Positions 19,671 to 30,593 of a stretch of 64,000 bases of DNA are shown here, one piece after another; within the stretch, counting starts at the first letter, position 1, and the number at the start of each line of letters is the position of its first letter. Under the pieces are notes generated by a model. That model saw nothing but the letters and a program-made list of their open reading frames with translations. It had not been told where the DNA came from and did not search any database. The stretch spans positions 1 to 64,000 of the forward strand of contig JASANG010003360.1 of the NCBI GenBank assembly GCA_030248215.1, given 5' to 3'. The position numbers were made by a program, and so were the translations under genes. This DNA comes from Enoplolaimus lenunculus. Taxonomy: Eukaryota; Nematoda; Enoplea; Enoplida; Thoracostomopsidae.

Positions 19671-20877
19671 TGGAAAAAACCAAAGGTCATAGTCGCTAAT
19701 TTATTTAACACATAGAAAATTAAGACAAATCAATTTTGTGCAAAACGTTTTTGAACAGTAGCGTGCAATTCAAACTAACATCTGTTTGCAAGGTTCATTT
19801 CCACGTTTTCCACAGCTTTCGCGCCACATAAATTCGACACACAACTTAAGAATACTTTTTCCATTGCCTGCATATCGTGTTCATTCCTTAAGGCGAGTCC
19901 AGTAGCTCTTGACGGCATTGGTGCACACCCCGTTGGTTGGATATACAAATTCTTGCGAATGGTTAACGGTTTGATGCCCGTAAGAAGGTTTCACTCCTGC
20001 CAAAGTAAAGCCCACGTTTTTGTCTAGTGCCGTTGATCCCTGGAGTTCATTGACACGGGACTGGTCGTCCTCGTTGATAATTGCGTCGTGCCACAATACT
20101 CTCATCGATATGAACGACTATGCCGACACCTCCTAATCTGAAGGTTAACTCTTGCCTTTCGTATACCTGAAAGGTTCGTTGCACATGGGACCGGCGTCTT
20201 GTGCGCTCAGTAGAACATAATTTGGAGCAGAATTTGTAGACTTAAAGGTTACTTTGTAAACGCTGTACCAGTTCCTATAGACGTTTGCGTGCGGCAACGC
20301 GTGCAGCGCTAAACAAATCCATCACTGATACCCTACAAATATATACACAAAACAAATATAAAACGCGTTCTTCACTTCTAGTGCGCACGCAATATGGAAG
20401 CCCATTTTGCAATAATCTTTAGCTCATGCACAATTACAACCACATTTTCGCCAAGTATACTGATATACTGCCTGGCCCAAAGAACAAAAATCGTTTATTT
20501 CATTGATTAAATAATAAAATACTTGATTGAACTGAAACCTACAACTTTAACCTCAGATGGATTCAACCTAGACGGCACTCGACAGCATTTGATCTGTTTC
20601 GTCACGCGAATATCCACTAACATCTGTGCCAACAATCTCTTTTCTCGAAAAACCCTAAACAAATCATCCATGTTCCATACGATCAAAATCTGAGGATATC
20701 GCGGGGAAAAACCATTGTAAAAAAACTAGCTAATTGAAAAAATCACTGTTTTCTTTAAGTCGAACATAAATATTCTACATCTTCTTTGCAATTAGCGAGA
20801 CCTACCAGGTTTTGTTTTAACCTTATAATTCAAGTATTTTGTTCACAAAACGTATGATATCCGTTTTTCAATTTTTT

Positions 20878-21110
20878 CATTCCCGAAGAGGATTCAACCC
20901 CACAACCCAAAAGCTGAAAACGGAACCATACGGTGCGCTGTGCCAACATGATACAACTCAGGCACAGGCGCACTTGTAAAGTATTTTTGTTTACGTACAT
21001 GTAAAACGGGCCGAAATTTCGAAGTTGCAAATTTTTTGATCCAGAGCATCCGCAAGAATAAAAATAACAGATTTAAACTCAGCACCCTCAAATACGTCGG
21101 AAAATTTCGA
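20878..21110 (-). repeat. Second copy of the tRNA-Leu-like SINE
   Basis: Read on the minus strand it repeats GAGGGTGCTGAGTTTAAA, CCCGTTTTACATGTACGTAA, ACAGCGCACCGTATGGTTCC and GGGGTTGAATCCTCTTCGGG in the same order as 19420-19670. The level of divergence suggests an old family. Confidence 0.6.
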
Positions 21111-21289
21111 AATCTTATACTTTTTAGGGGGTCCATCTACGTACCCTAACCAGACCTTGTGATGAATATTTTTTATTAATTCCCTGTGATAATTTGATCT
21201 TTTAATCCTTTTCCTCATGCAATACATGGGCGCTGCCAAAACACATTCCTAAGTTTGAGCCTCGTCAGCGAAACAAACACGAGTCGAAA

Positions 21290-21410
21290 GCAAAGCTTAA
21301 GCCTTAAGCCTAAGTTCAAACAAGAAATAACCTAAAATTTAGCCTACTTTATTGTAGTCTAGTGTCGAGTAAGCAGGGCACCACTAAAAGTAACATGGGC
21401 TGAGGTATGC
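21290..21410 (-). repeat. Degraded TTAGGC MITE fragment
   Basis: It contains CTTAAGCCTTAAGCCTAAG, then CCTACTTTATTGTAGTCTAG, and ends in CCACTAAAAGTAACATGGGC, the terminal sequence of the GGCCAATGTTAC-type elements. The other end is lost. Confidence 0.5.
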
Positions 21411-21989
21411 ACGATTAAGTGTAAGTATATTTTAAATGATTCTTCTTGGAACATAAAACAACTCATGTATATATAGTTCGAAGATAGGGTGACATTTGAT
21501 AGAATCGCTGTTTCTGTGATTTAAACCAGACGAACCTTAACCGAATCAACTCAATTTCAGATGCCCAACGCAAGTATTTATTAGTGAGTGTCAATCTTGT
21601 AAAGCAAGTACCCAAAACTATTGAGGCAGTTGCATAATAAATTACTATTTTAGAATTGTATGTTTTCCGCTCAACAATCTGCTTGCGGGTCAGGGTACTT
21701 CCTTCAGAGCAACAAGTTACAACAAGCGCTAAACAAAAGAAAATTTTAGTTCACAAACCGTAAGATGCAAAATCGAGTTTCGGATATCTGTTAAATAGAA
21801 CGGTTAATTGCGGATACCCGGATAAATTTCCTGCAAGACCTGCCGGATATCCGGGTATGAAAAAATACCGATGCCTATCACTTTCAGACGTTTTAAGCAC
21901 TAATACGCCGTCAAGTTTTTTATCTTTCTAAGTGGGAGGGTCAAAAACGTTTGCCACGTTTTATACTCAAAGGGGGGTCAGTGACCCCA

Positions 21990-22049
21990 CCCCCTCAGGA
22001 ATGCCGCCGCGCGGCGGCGTCTGGCTTAGTAAAGTATAACGCAACCCTA
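21990..22049. repeat. Solo end of the CGTCCG MITE beside a GC palindrome
   Basis: The sequence AAAGTATAACGCAACCCTAA equals the terminus seen at 27366-27387 and 30576-30593. Just before it lies the perfect GC palindrome CGCCGCCGCGCGGCGGCG-like word at about 22001-22019. No matching opposite end is visible. Confidence 0.5.
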
Positions 22050-23336
22050 ACATTGTCATAAGTTGGATTTGTACAAATTGTTCAGGTACGTTCAGAACAA
22101 TATAGTTTATGTCTTTCAGAGAAGCGAGCTGTTTTACTATGGATCTGCATTAGAGTAGGCTTAGGCTTTTTAGACTCATTTTTCGTCAGGCTTTAGGCTC
22201 AGATTTAGTTTAATGGTAATGTTTACACGGTTACACTGACTATTGGGCTTAGGGTTAACGTTAGGAATATGGTTAGAAAATTGTTACTTCCCTAACTGTA
22301 TCATTTAGCTGAACAAATAAATACGACACCAACAAACGAGATATAAATTTTCTGCTTAAGATACAGGTTCAGTATAATAAATTTTAGTACCGATTCAATT
22401 TCAATATTTTTCGGTAAAATTCCCGAACGTAAATTGTAAATCTGATAAAAGGGACTGTAACAAGAATCAGAACTTAAATATTCGAAAGCGATTTCCCGCC
22501 GTTCATTCTTGATAGCTGTTATCAATATACCTGTTTTAAGTTTACTCATTTTGACAATAGGTGCACTTCAGCCAATCAGATCGAACTGTACTATTTTGTA
22601 ACAGCCAATAAACTGATAGTATTTTATAATCCAATCTCATTGGTTAGTTTCTTATGTCTGTATGGTCAGAACATAGTTTGAACGGAATAACTCTACGACA
22701 TAATTGTGCAATTTTTCTTTTGTCTTGCAATTTTGCAAGCTTTTCTGCGTATTTTCATGTATTTATAATTTCGCCAGTTTGAATTTCGGTTTAGGTACAT
22801 TATATTAAACCATGAGAGTAAATGATTATTTTTTATGCTATTTTTGTGAATGTCAAAAAATTGCCTGCTTCGCATGTAAACTACAAGCTTATCAGTGTTG
22901 AGATTAGCCACAACACTTTATTGACAACACCATAGAATATTATTTTAATATGCGGAATTTGTACGTTATTGAAACACAAAAGAAAAAATAAGCATGGACA
23001 GCAGTAGGCAGCGAGTAAATCGGTTTTGCGTGGGTATACCCGCGGGTAAAAAAATTCCACTGTGCAAGCGCAGGTTGGGTACAGAAATCATTACCCACAT
23101 GCACCTTTAGTCATAGTCCTTCCAACTGGGATCAAATGTTGTGTTAAGATTTAGTACTAAAATTGCGTTTGGCTTCTTGCTCGTTTAACCTTTTATATTA
23201 TTATATATCGCGCGTTCCCTTTAAAGAATTTCTGGATCCGCCACTAGTAAAGGCTTGAGATCGTGCAATAAAGCGGGATTTGTTCAAGTATTATTCCTTA
23301 ACTTATATACTTCAAAATACTTTTGACACATTTTTA
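22050..23336. other. Gene-free DNA with repeat fragments
   Basis: At 22150-22290 there is a degraded TTAGGC-bearing fragment (TAGAGTAGGCTTAGGCTTTT). At 23118-23247 there is a GGATCCGCCACTAG-type repeat fragment. The 72-82-codon frames on the minus strand between 22301 and 22911 have no recognisable domain. Nothing else was seen. Confidence 0.5.
23118..23247 (+). repeat. GGATCCGCCAC-type MITE fragment
   Basis: It runs from CCAACTGGGATCAAATGTTG through AGATTTAGTACTAAAATTGC and TATATATCGCGCGTTCCC to TCTGGATCCGCCACTAG. Related copies: 43045-43210, 44436-44578, 52136-52315 and 62756-62924. The best copies start with CTGGCGGAT and end with ATCCGCCA, a short terminal inverted repeat. Confidence 0.6.
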
Positions 23337-23535
23337 CACTGCAAAAAATGGTGAGTCAAATTGACTCTCTCCGAAATAGGCTTTTCCTGAAACACAAACT
23401 GAGCCAAAATTCGACTCCGCCAGAGTCAAATTGAGTCAAATTTGACTCAGGCAGAGTCGAATTTTGAGTCAGTTTACGTAGTCAAGAAAAGCCTATATCG
23501 GAGAGAGTTAATTTGACTCACCATTTTTTACAGTG
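23337..23535. repeat. CACTG foldback MITE with TA target duplication
   Basis: The element is 199 bp and starts CACTGCAAAAAATGGTGAGT and ends ACTCACCATTTTTTACAGTG, flanked by TA on both sides. The arms (about 90 bp) are imperfect reverse complements, with repeated GACTC/GAGTC words in the centre. Termini and TA target are typical of Tc1/mariner-related MITEs. A second full copy is at 46531-46751. Confidence 0.8.
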
Positions 23536-26500
23536 TACTGTTTTTAATTGTATACAGCTAAACTACACATTTTTAGTCCAGACTCGAATAATAGTTTTTC
23601 AGGAAAACATTTTTGAAATACTAAGATTAATCATCGTATCTGATTATAAAAACAGGATCAAATTTTTCACTACAAAATGTAAAATGTTTTAAATTTAGAC
23701 AAAAATCTAAAAATATACCTCAAATTGCACATAAACGCGACAAAATCTGGTTTATTTTTAGGCAAAATATACCAGTTGTCACGTTAAATTTCGCCTCATC
23801 AAAACAACATTAATCAATTGTTGATGCAAAGGATATTTTAAGTTTCAAATGAATTTCTTGAGAATCAAAAAAATTGAATTTACAAAATTTCTCGAATTTT
23901 GCCAGTTGCATCATCCTGAAGGTCGCAAAACGTTTTCTCGCTCGCTACGTACGACCGCAAAAAGCGCTTTACACGAAGTTATACCCTTCCGAAATGAAAG
24001 CTTGGCTGAGTCCCTGGCTAAAATCATTTAGGTTATTGCATATATGGTCACCATTAAACGAAGCGAAACCTGGTGACTTAAGCCTTTTTTTGACTTTATT
24101 TAAAATGCCAAAAACAGGTTCTTTTTAGTTGGTTTTAAAAGGCTACAGTGTGCCGGTATTATTCATATAAAACCTTTACTGGTTCGTATGTTTTGCCTGG
24201 GCTTTGCGTCGCCTTGCTAAACGTGGCTCCGTATGTTTCGGCAGTGATGAATCACCGACTGAATTAATGCGTAGGTTGTAGGCTGTTTTCGGCCTTTTTA
24301 TTCAAATCAGGTATGATGTTGAAGTTGCTTTATTAAATTGCTTACAGTATATTTTTTGAGACACCTGATTCGCTGATACTAGTTTACGTAATCATGTAGA
24401 ATTTGTAATCGGCTGGCTCTCAAGGCAACCAGGAGTTTGGTACATTTGAGTTTTGAAGAATTCGCGAGGAGCGAATCGAGCGTTAACCTTGACACAATTT
24501 ATAACTCGATGTCTCGCAGTAATATTTTAAGCTTTTTTACGGATTCGAAAAGTTGGTTTGATGATCTGATTACCAGATCCACAAAATCCACACCTTTACC
24601 GTGCGCGTAAGATTATAAAGAAAACTTTGCAAGCGAAACGATCGGTAAGCTAGACTTAATTTTTGTACAGCACCCCTTTGCTGCAGTGTCAAAAAGTTTC
24701 TTGGTTTTCTAGATGTTGGGTTCCAACCTATCAGGTTTCCCCTGGCTACGGACCTGGCGATAATGCATGTTCACGGATAGCAGGAATTTGGGCGTAACAA
24801 TTCTGCGCTCTTGCAGCCTTCACTCACATTTTAGGTTAAGATTTACTATGCTTAGGCTTATACGCTTAGGTTAACGTTTAGGTAAAGGCGGTGAGAAAGG
24901 CTTAGGCTTAGTACGATTAGGTTTACGTAAGCCTCTTCAAACCTAAGTTAAAGCCCGAGACTAAGCTTTAGCTTGCGACAGGGTGGGAGTGCACAAGAGC
25001 CTAATTAATTCTTAGGTTGAAATAGATTTATTTTGACGTGAACCTAAACACCCTTACATTTTGTTCTAATTTGCAATACCAAAAGGGGATTATGACAAAA
25101 TGGCGTATTTGGCCGACCCCGCTTATTGTTTCATGGGGAGTCGCTGTCATATGAATGCCCCTAAATTAAACTATAATGCGAGCATGTTTCATGCCGCATC
25201 GTCCCATTTAAATCAAGGGGGCAGGGAAAATGCAACACGTGCCGTGTACATTTTTTTCTACATAGAATGTGTCCAGTTGCACAGTTTTGTAAAACGAGTC
25301 ATTATCGACTGTTGGTGATACCTACCGTCTAAAATAAATCGGCTTTAGCCTATATATCCATAATCTGTATCATTTCTGACAGTTATCTTCAAGCTTAATC
25401 AAGATTTTAAGCATTCACAATAAAACTATGCATTTATTTTTGTACTATAATCCAGTTTTATCCCATCAAAGCATATAAAAGATCAAACCACGCAGCTTTT
25501 GCTGTTAGCTTTGGCGAGATTTCCTGGTTTATTGGGCTATATTTGTATAAAATATTACGACGATTAAATATAACCGGTAACCGGTAAGTAATTTCTGGTT
25601 TTCTGTCGTTTACCAGCCAGTAGACAGAGAACAGGGGGGTAACCGGGTCAGCCAACAATGGAAAAATTTCATGTTAACAAAAAACTTAGTTCCGCGGTTG
25701 CAAGTCTTGGGTACATATTCATCCAGAAATGGTTTTCCCCTACCATGTAGAGCTTAGCACCCTCGATCTTTTACCTATACGAACACACCACTGTTTGTTT
25801 TTGTTTGTAGAATATATGTATATATATGTATATATATTAGCAATTATATTGGTCTTTATGACTTGAGCGTACCGGTACATATCACAAGGATTATTCAAAG
25901 CAGGACGATTAAGGGCTCGGATTTCCAATTAGCAGATCCGATTTTATTCGTAACAATTTTGAAATCAGATCACGAGTCTTTTTGACGTTTAAAATTCAAA
26001 AAACTGATTTTGTAGAACGATAGTTAATCCTAATTTAAATGTGCTTTTCAGCTACAGATTTCAATTTAATACTACAGTGTGATGCTAATGAAAATTAACG
26101 GGTTTATTATTTTAAATTTTTACCACCAACGAAGAAAAAATGCCAGTGCCTAAGCCAACGAGAAGTTCACGTAGGCAAGACTTAGTGGTTTTGATTGGTG
26201 CCTGAATTTTCATCTTTGCTGCTTGCTACACGATTCCGTAGCAAGACGGGGAGCGAGGGGTGCACATTGGCGTAGCCAAATGGGTAGGAGGAGATGTTCA
26301 GGTTTCCATTTTTGCACCCCCCTAAAAATTTGCATGCGAAAATAGGACTCGAGTTCTCGAGCCTCGCTTTGGATTCGCCATCGTAGTAAGCCAATCCAAA
26401 GCTAATAATATATATTTAGAAGCCGTCGGACATTATATATTAACAATGTGTAAAAAGTCATTTGCTCAAGAAGTATAAAATATAGCTTATCGGTGACCAG

Positions 26501-27196
26501 CACTAAACCGCAGTATACTTTACCATATTATATACATATTTAATATGTTGAGTGACCGTAGTTCGAGGGATATAAGGGAAATAATATTCGTCTAAACTAA
26601 ATTCTTCCCCCCCCCAAAAAAAAGGAATTTTGTTCAAATAATCTATTGTTATTATAATGTTTAAGGGGTTTCAAATATTAACCTGCAACCGCGATTCGAC
26701 CCGCTCGTTCTTTCAAATACAACTGTTCGAGCTGGGAGCTTGAAATTAACGTTGGAAAGCTACGGACGTCTCCACGGGCGTATTGTGGGGGGTGTGTTTC
26801 CCCAAATTTAGCTGATGCCCCACCCAATTTGACTCGGTCTAAAAGCAAACAATCTTGAGTTGCAATTGTAGAGGTGGCCGAAAATTGTTCGGTGCCCCTC
26901 CAAACATAATTTTATGCGGACGACCCAGGTGTGGGCAGCCAAATATTTCTTTGATATCCGTTATACGTATGCTTAATATGAGACAGATAAAGGACATATA
27001 CACGAGTTTAATTTATAATTATATATTGTGCTTTTGAATTGCTGAAGTCAACGCGTGATTATCTCAAAAACCTCTTGTTGTCGGCGTTTAAATTTCCGGA
27101 TGCTATTAATAAGTGATTGGTGGGGCTGGATTTAACAGAGATACTGCGGCGAATTTAGGGACGGGAGGTGAAGGCGTATCCTCCTGTTGAAGACCT
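23536..27196. other. Gene-free DNA with degraded repeats
   Basis: No gene is supported. At 24840-25010 there is a degraded TTAGGC/CCTAAG patch. At 25815-25850 there is an ATGTATAT microsatellite. At 26770-26935 there is a member of a dispersed repeat (GACTCGGTCTAAAAG...TTCGGTGCCCC) also found at 40013-40176 and, reversed, at 44772-44932. The open frames here are 60-84 codons without domains. Confidence 0.5.
26770..26935 (+). repeat. Dispersed repeat, GACTCGGTCTAAAAG family
   Basis: It shares CCACGGGCGTATT, GACTCGGTCTAAAAG, GTTGCAATTGTAG, TTCGGTGCCCC and TAATTTTATGCGGACG with 40013-40176. It appears reverse-complemented at 44772-44932. It is non-coding, about 165 bp. The ends near CGTCC/GGACG suggest short inverted termini. 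Confidence 0.65.
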
Positions 27197-27385
27197 GCCG
27201 TGGTATAATTTTGCTAGTCACCTGTACGGCGCCGTCCGTCACCGTTCGTACTACAAGTTATTGTACGAGATATGCGTACAATTCCGCACAGTGACGGACC
27301 GCGCTGTACTGTGACGCACGGTGACAGAAGGCGCCGTACGGGTGACGGACGGCGCCGGACGTGAACAAAAGTATAGCGCAACCCT
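27197..27385. repeat. CGTCCG-rich inverted-repeat MITE, short copy
   Basis: The left half has CCTGTACGGCGCCGTCCGTC and the right half GACGGACGGCGCCGGACG, reverse complements in the inner arms. The right end, AAAAGTATAGCGCAACCCT, equals that of the element at 30236-30593; the left terminus is degraded. CpG and GC content are far above the surrounding DNA. Confidence 0.75.
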
Positions 27386-27866
27386 AAATCGGCGCTAAAA
27401 ATAACGGCTTACTAGAAATTAATAGCTTAAATCGCTTAGAATTTTAAAGTAGACAAATGGTATATGCAAATTTAATAAAAATTAGCATTATCAAACGTAA
27501 CACACCGCAAGGTGTGTCCTTCAAATTTTAAGGTATACTTTATAATTATCTAAGATATTAGTAGTTATACGAGCACGATTGGCATACAGGAAAGAGCTTC
27601 ATTTGATTTATACTCTGATTTTATACCTGGTTTTAGTTTAAATTTTGCTGTCTAAAATAGTATTTAGACCATTAATCTAACAGAAATACTACTTCTTTTT
27701 AGCAGTAGAATTTTAGCGAAATTTCCGACTAGTAGTGAATAATTAAGTAATCTTCAAGCAATTCGGCTGGCTATGGTCGTACGTCTATAATAGGCCTGTA
27801 GCCAGCTCACATTGTTAGAGGTGTTAAGCGTTTAATTGAAAGGGTATACAACGATTTCCGATGACT

Positions 27867-28136
27867 TAACCCTTTCTCACATGAATATTTTCTATTTCCC
27901 CTGAGACCTACTTTTATGCTAGGATTCGAACTCCAGTGACTGGAGTGGGAAGCGTATACCATCACCACTCAGCTATAGGAGCTTCACGCTCGGGTCCGAG
28001 GGGGCTCTCACGTCTTGTGGTGATTTAGTACTATGTATACGTGTTGCAATTGTTGAACACGGTGCGATATATATTATTTAACGTATATACACTGCGCTGA
28101 GTTGCCTATAGGCCACTCAATGTGAGAAGGGGTTAA
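27867..28136 (-). repeat. piggyBac-type MITE carrying a tRNA-like module, copy 1
   Basis: It is flanked by TTAA on both sides, with termini CCCTTTCTCACATGA and ATGTGAGAAGGGG. TTAA plus CCC ends indicate piggyBac-type mobilisation. On the minus strand the interior has an A box TAGCTGAGTGG and a B box AGTTCGAATCC spaced as in a tRNA gene, with a TTCCCAC anticodon-loop-like heptamer (Gly-CCC-like). The arms do not fold well, so it is not a working tRNA gene. Related copies are at 38947-39212 and 59604-59875. Confidence 0.8.
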
Positions 28137-28526
28137 AAGCGAAATTGAAACTTTTCTCAAGAGATGGATCAAATTTTTCTCGAAAGACAGAGCCCGCCTA
28201 CCCCCTATGTGACTACGGGTCTGACCAAAACTAAACAGATGGTTGATTACGACTTGTTGGCACTCGTAAGGTTTTCAAGAACCAGGTGGAATCGCCGTGG
28301 AAGATTAATAAGGCACGCGCCAGGAAAAGCTGTAACGAACTCTTAGAACCGTTTAGAATTGCAGTTAAGTGCAGCTTTGAATTGAGAGAAGTAATGCTTC
28401 AAAGGTAATAATGTTCGCTGTTACGTTAATATTTAATTTGGATACTTTTAATTGCGTGTGGTTGTGATAGCTAAAGTCTTATATATGTGGGCTACACGAT
28501 TTATGCTAACCATGCGGTACCAGACG

Positions 28527-28795
28527 CGTAGCCACTAGCGGATCCCGAGGGGGCGAGGGGGCGTATGCCCCCGTCGGAAATTTTTCTGTTAAAATGGTAA
28601 TGTCCCTCTACCTTACAATTTTTCCCCTCAAAAATTTTTTTAGAAAAATGACAATTTTTCACGCAGAATTATTTTTTGATAAAAAATGGTAAGGTCCCTC
28701 CCTACCTTACAATTTTTGCGTCTCATAAGATGTGCCAGCCCGCCCCGCCCCCACATCAAATCTTTTTTATCCGCCTCTGAGCGTAGCCAAGATTC
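28527..28795. repeat. MITE with GCGTAGCCA / ATCCGCC ends
   Basis: The left end reads GCGTAGCCACTAGCGGATCC and the right end ATCCGCCTCTGAGCGTAGCC; both contain GGATCC(G)/ATCCGCC and GTAGCC words in opposite order, forming imperfect inverted termini. The interior repeats AATGGTAA(T/G)GTCCCTC and CTACCTTACAATTTTT twice. It has no coding capacity. Confidence 0.6.
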
Positions 28796-29662
28796 TGATA
28801 AGGGGGTTACGTTTTATACAAATTTTGAAAACGGGCTTCTAACACCGTTTGCAAAAATGCCGAGGGGGGTTGACTGCTATATCGGATGCCGTATTTATAA
28901 AGTTATCCTGTGACGGAGAAATACTTACGTTGTTTTGCGGGTTATAGAAAGGTTTGCTATTAATGTAGGATTCATTAAATGTACCCTGCACGCGTTGCAT
29001 TTTCCCTTACCTCCCTCATTTAGGGGGGTGTTCAAACCTTGAACGCAGGCAAATAATCTTACGATGCACAGTGCAAACATTGTCTGATTATATTCTTGAT
29101 TTAGGTTTATCTGAATTCTGTGTGCAGTTGACCCCTCCTAAATAAGGAGGGGGGTACGGGCGAAACGCAACGCCCGTGGTGCTTTTTAAGCCACATGTGT
29201 GTTTGGAAATTGCACACTCTTATCATCGACTCGTTGTATAACGACCTCCAAAAGTGTACTAGTGCCTTGAAAACCATTGCCACCTACCTTGCTTTGAACT
29301 CACCCCTTACATATCTCGCTACCATTGAATTACTCATACTGGCTGTATCTAGCTCACCTTGCTAGTGGAGGCTCAAAAAATTTTCAGGAGAGGTATATAA
29401 GGGCTTTTGTTGACTTGCATGCAAAGTTGAAAATTTTCTATGGGAGGGCAAAACTTTTACACGAGGACCGGCCCTCCTGGATCTCCCTCCATTGGCTACT
29501 TGCCCGTACTCATACCTGGCTCGGTACTCACAAAATAGGTAACTCTACTAAACCATAGGAAATGGATATTTTACGACACTGATAACTGGTTTAAAATTAG
29601 ACAAATAGTTCCACACTGCGCTATAATAAAAGTTAGCTCGCGTGAGTGGAAATTAATTAGTC

Positions 29663-29780
29663 GTGGCTACTAAGCAACATTTCGATTTACCAGGGTCTTG
29701 CCCTGTGGTATCCTGTGAAACTATTGATGAACTCCGCCCACAGCTAAACCTGTATTCACGGCATATTTTGTGGCAACCGG
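29663..29780 (+). CDS. Orphan exon-like open frame ending in a consensus splice donor
   Basis: An open frame encodes a stretch containing FDLPGSCPVVSCETIDELR and LYSRHILWQP. It stops exactly at a near-perfect donor, CCG|GTAAGT, at 29780/29781, and a possible acceptor (ATTAG) lies just upstream at about 29659. The mixed composition with two cysteines looks more protein-like than the surrounding frames. It could be an upstream exon of the gene starting at 36681 or of another gene. I do not recognise the domain, and it could also be chance. Confidence 0.3.
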
Positions 29781-30235
29781 TAAGTGTAAAAAAATTTGAG
29801 TATATTTTATGCCGCACTGTTCAAACGCAGTTTAAGCCTGTTAGGAGCTACGTATTTTGAGGTTAGTAAGCAAATGAAAGCTGGTTTTTACCTGTACTAG
29901 AGTGGTCAAGTTATAAGGTATGTAGCACCCTCGCTTTGTAAGATGGATTTTGACACAGCACCGTTTGTGTTTGCTCAAGAACGAGACAGCGGTCCCAGGG
30001 TTTTTTGGCAGACGCGGACCTTAAATAGGCTTTCAGACGGGATATCACTCACTTTTCTTATCTAAAAGTTCATATATGGGCACGTTATTTAGGAACAAGT
30101 GGGCCCGGCTGGATCAAAGCGAGACCGATATTGATTGCGGATATATTGTCAATAACTTGTCGGCTTATATTACGTTGTCTTAGCGAATATTGTTCTAAAT
30201 TAATATTTACAGCTTGAAATAACGAAAACCTTACT

Positions 30236-30593
30236 AGGGTTGCGATGTACTTGACGTCCGGCGTCGTCCGTCACCCGTACGCGCCGTCCGTCACAGTGCG
30301 TCACCCGTACGCGCCGTCCGTCACAGTGCGTCACCCGTATGGCGCCGTCCGTCATTTCCGTCATCCGTACGGCGCCGTCCGTCATTTCCGTCATCCGTAC
30401 GGCGCCGTCCGTCATTTCCGTCATCCGTACGGCGCCGTCCGTCATTTCCGTCATCCGTACGGCACCGTCCGTCACCGTTCGCACCATGCGTTATCGTACG
30501 TGAGTTATTTGCGCATGACACCGCACTGTAACCGACAGCGCCGTACGGGTAACGGACGACGCCGGACGTCAACAAAAGTATAGCGCAACCCAT
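30236..30593. repeat. CGTCCG-rich inverted-repeat MITE with internal minisatellite
   Basis: The termini AGGGTTGCGATGTACTTGAC and AAAAGTATAGCGCAACCC pair imperfectly, followed by GACGTCCGGCGTCGTCCGTC and its complement on the other side. The left half contains about two 29-bp units and then about five near-identical 30-bp units (GTACGGCGCCGTCCGTC plus ATTTCCGTCATCC) at about 30331-30480. The short copy at 27197-27385 lacks this expansion. The overlapping 95-115-codon open frames in all phases are by-products of the repeat. Confidence 0.8.

Larger units (their letters stand above)
28137..30235. other. Repeat-containing DNA with one exon-like segment
   Basis: At 28527-28795 there is a repeat with related ends (GCGTAGCCACTAGCGGATCC / ATCCGCCTCTGAGCGTAGCC) and an internal GGTAAGGTCCCTCCCTACC-like duplication. 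At 29342-29535 there is a degraded GTAGCCA-family MITE. At 29663-29780 there is an exon-like open frame, listed separately. Nothing else is supported. Confidence 0.5.

Noticed and set aside
28042-28100. Functional tRNA-Gly genes in the TTAA-flanked MITEs
   Set aside because: The A and B boxes are present, but acceptor, anticodon and T stems do not pair well in any of the three copies.
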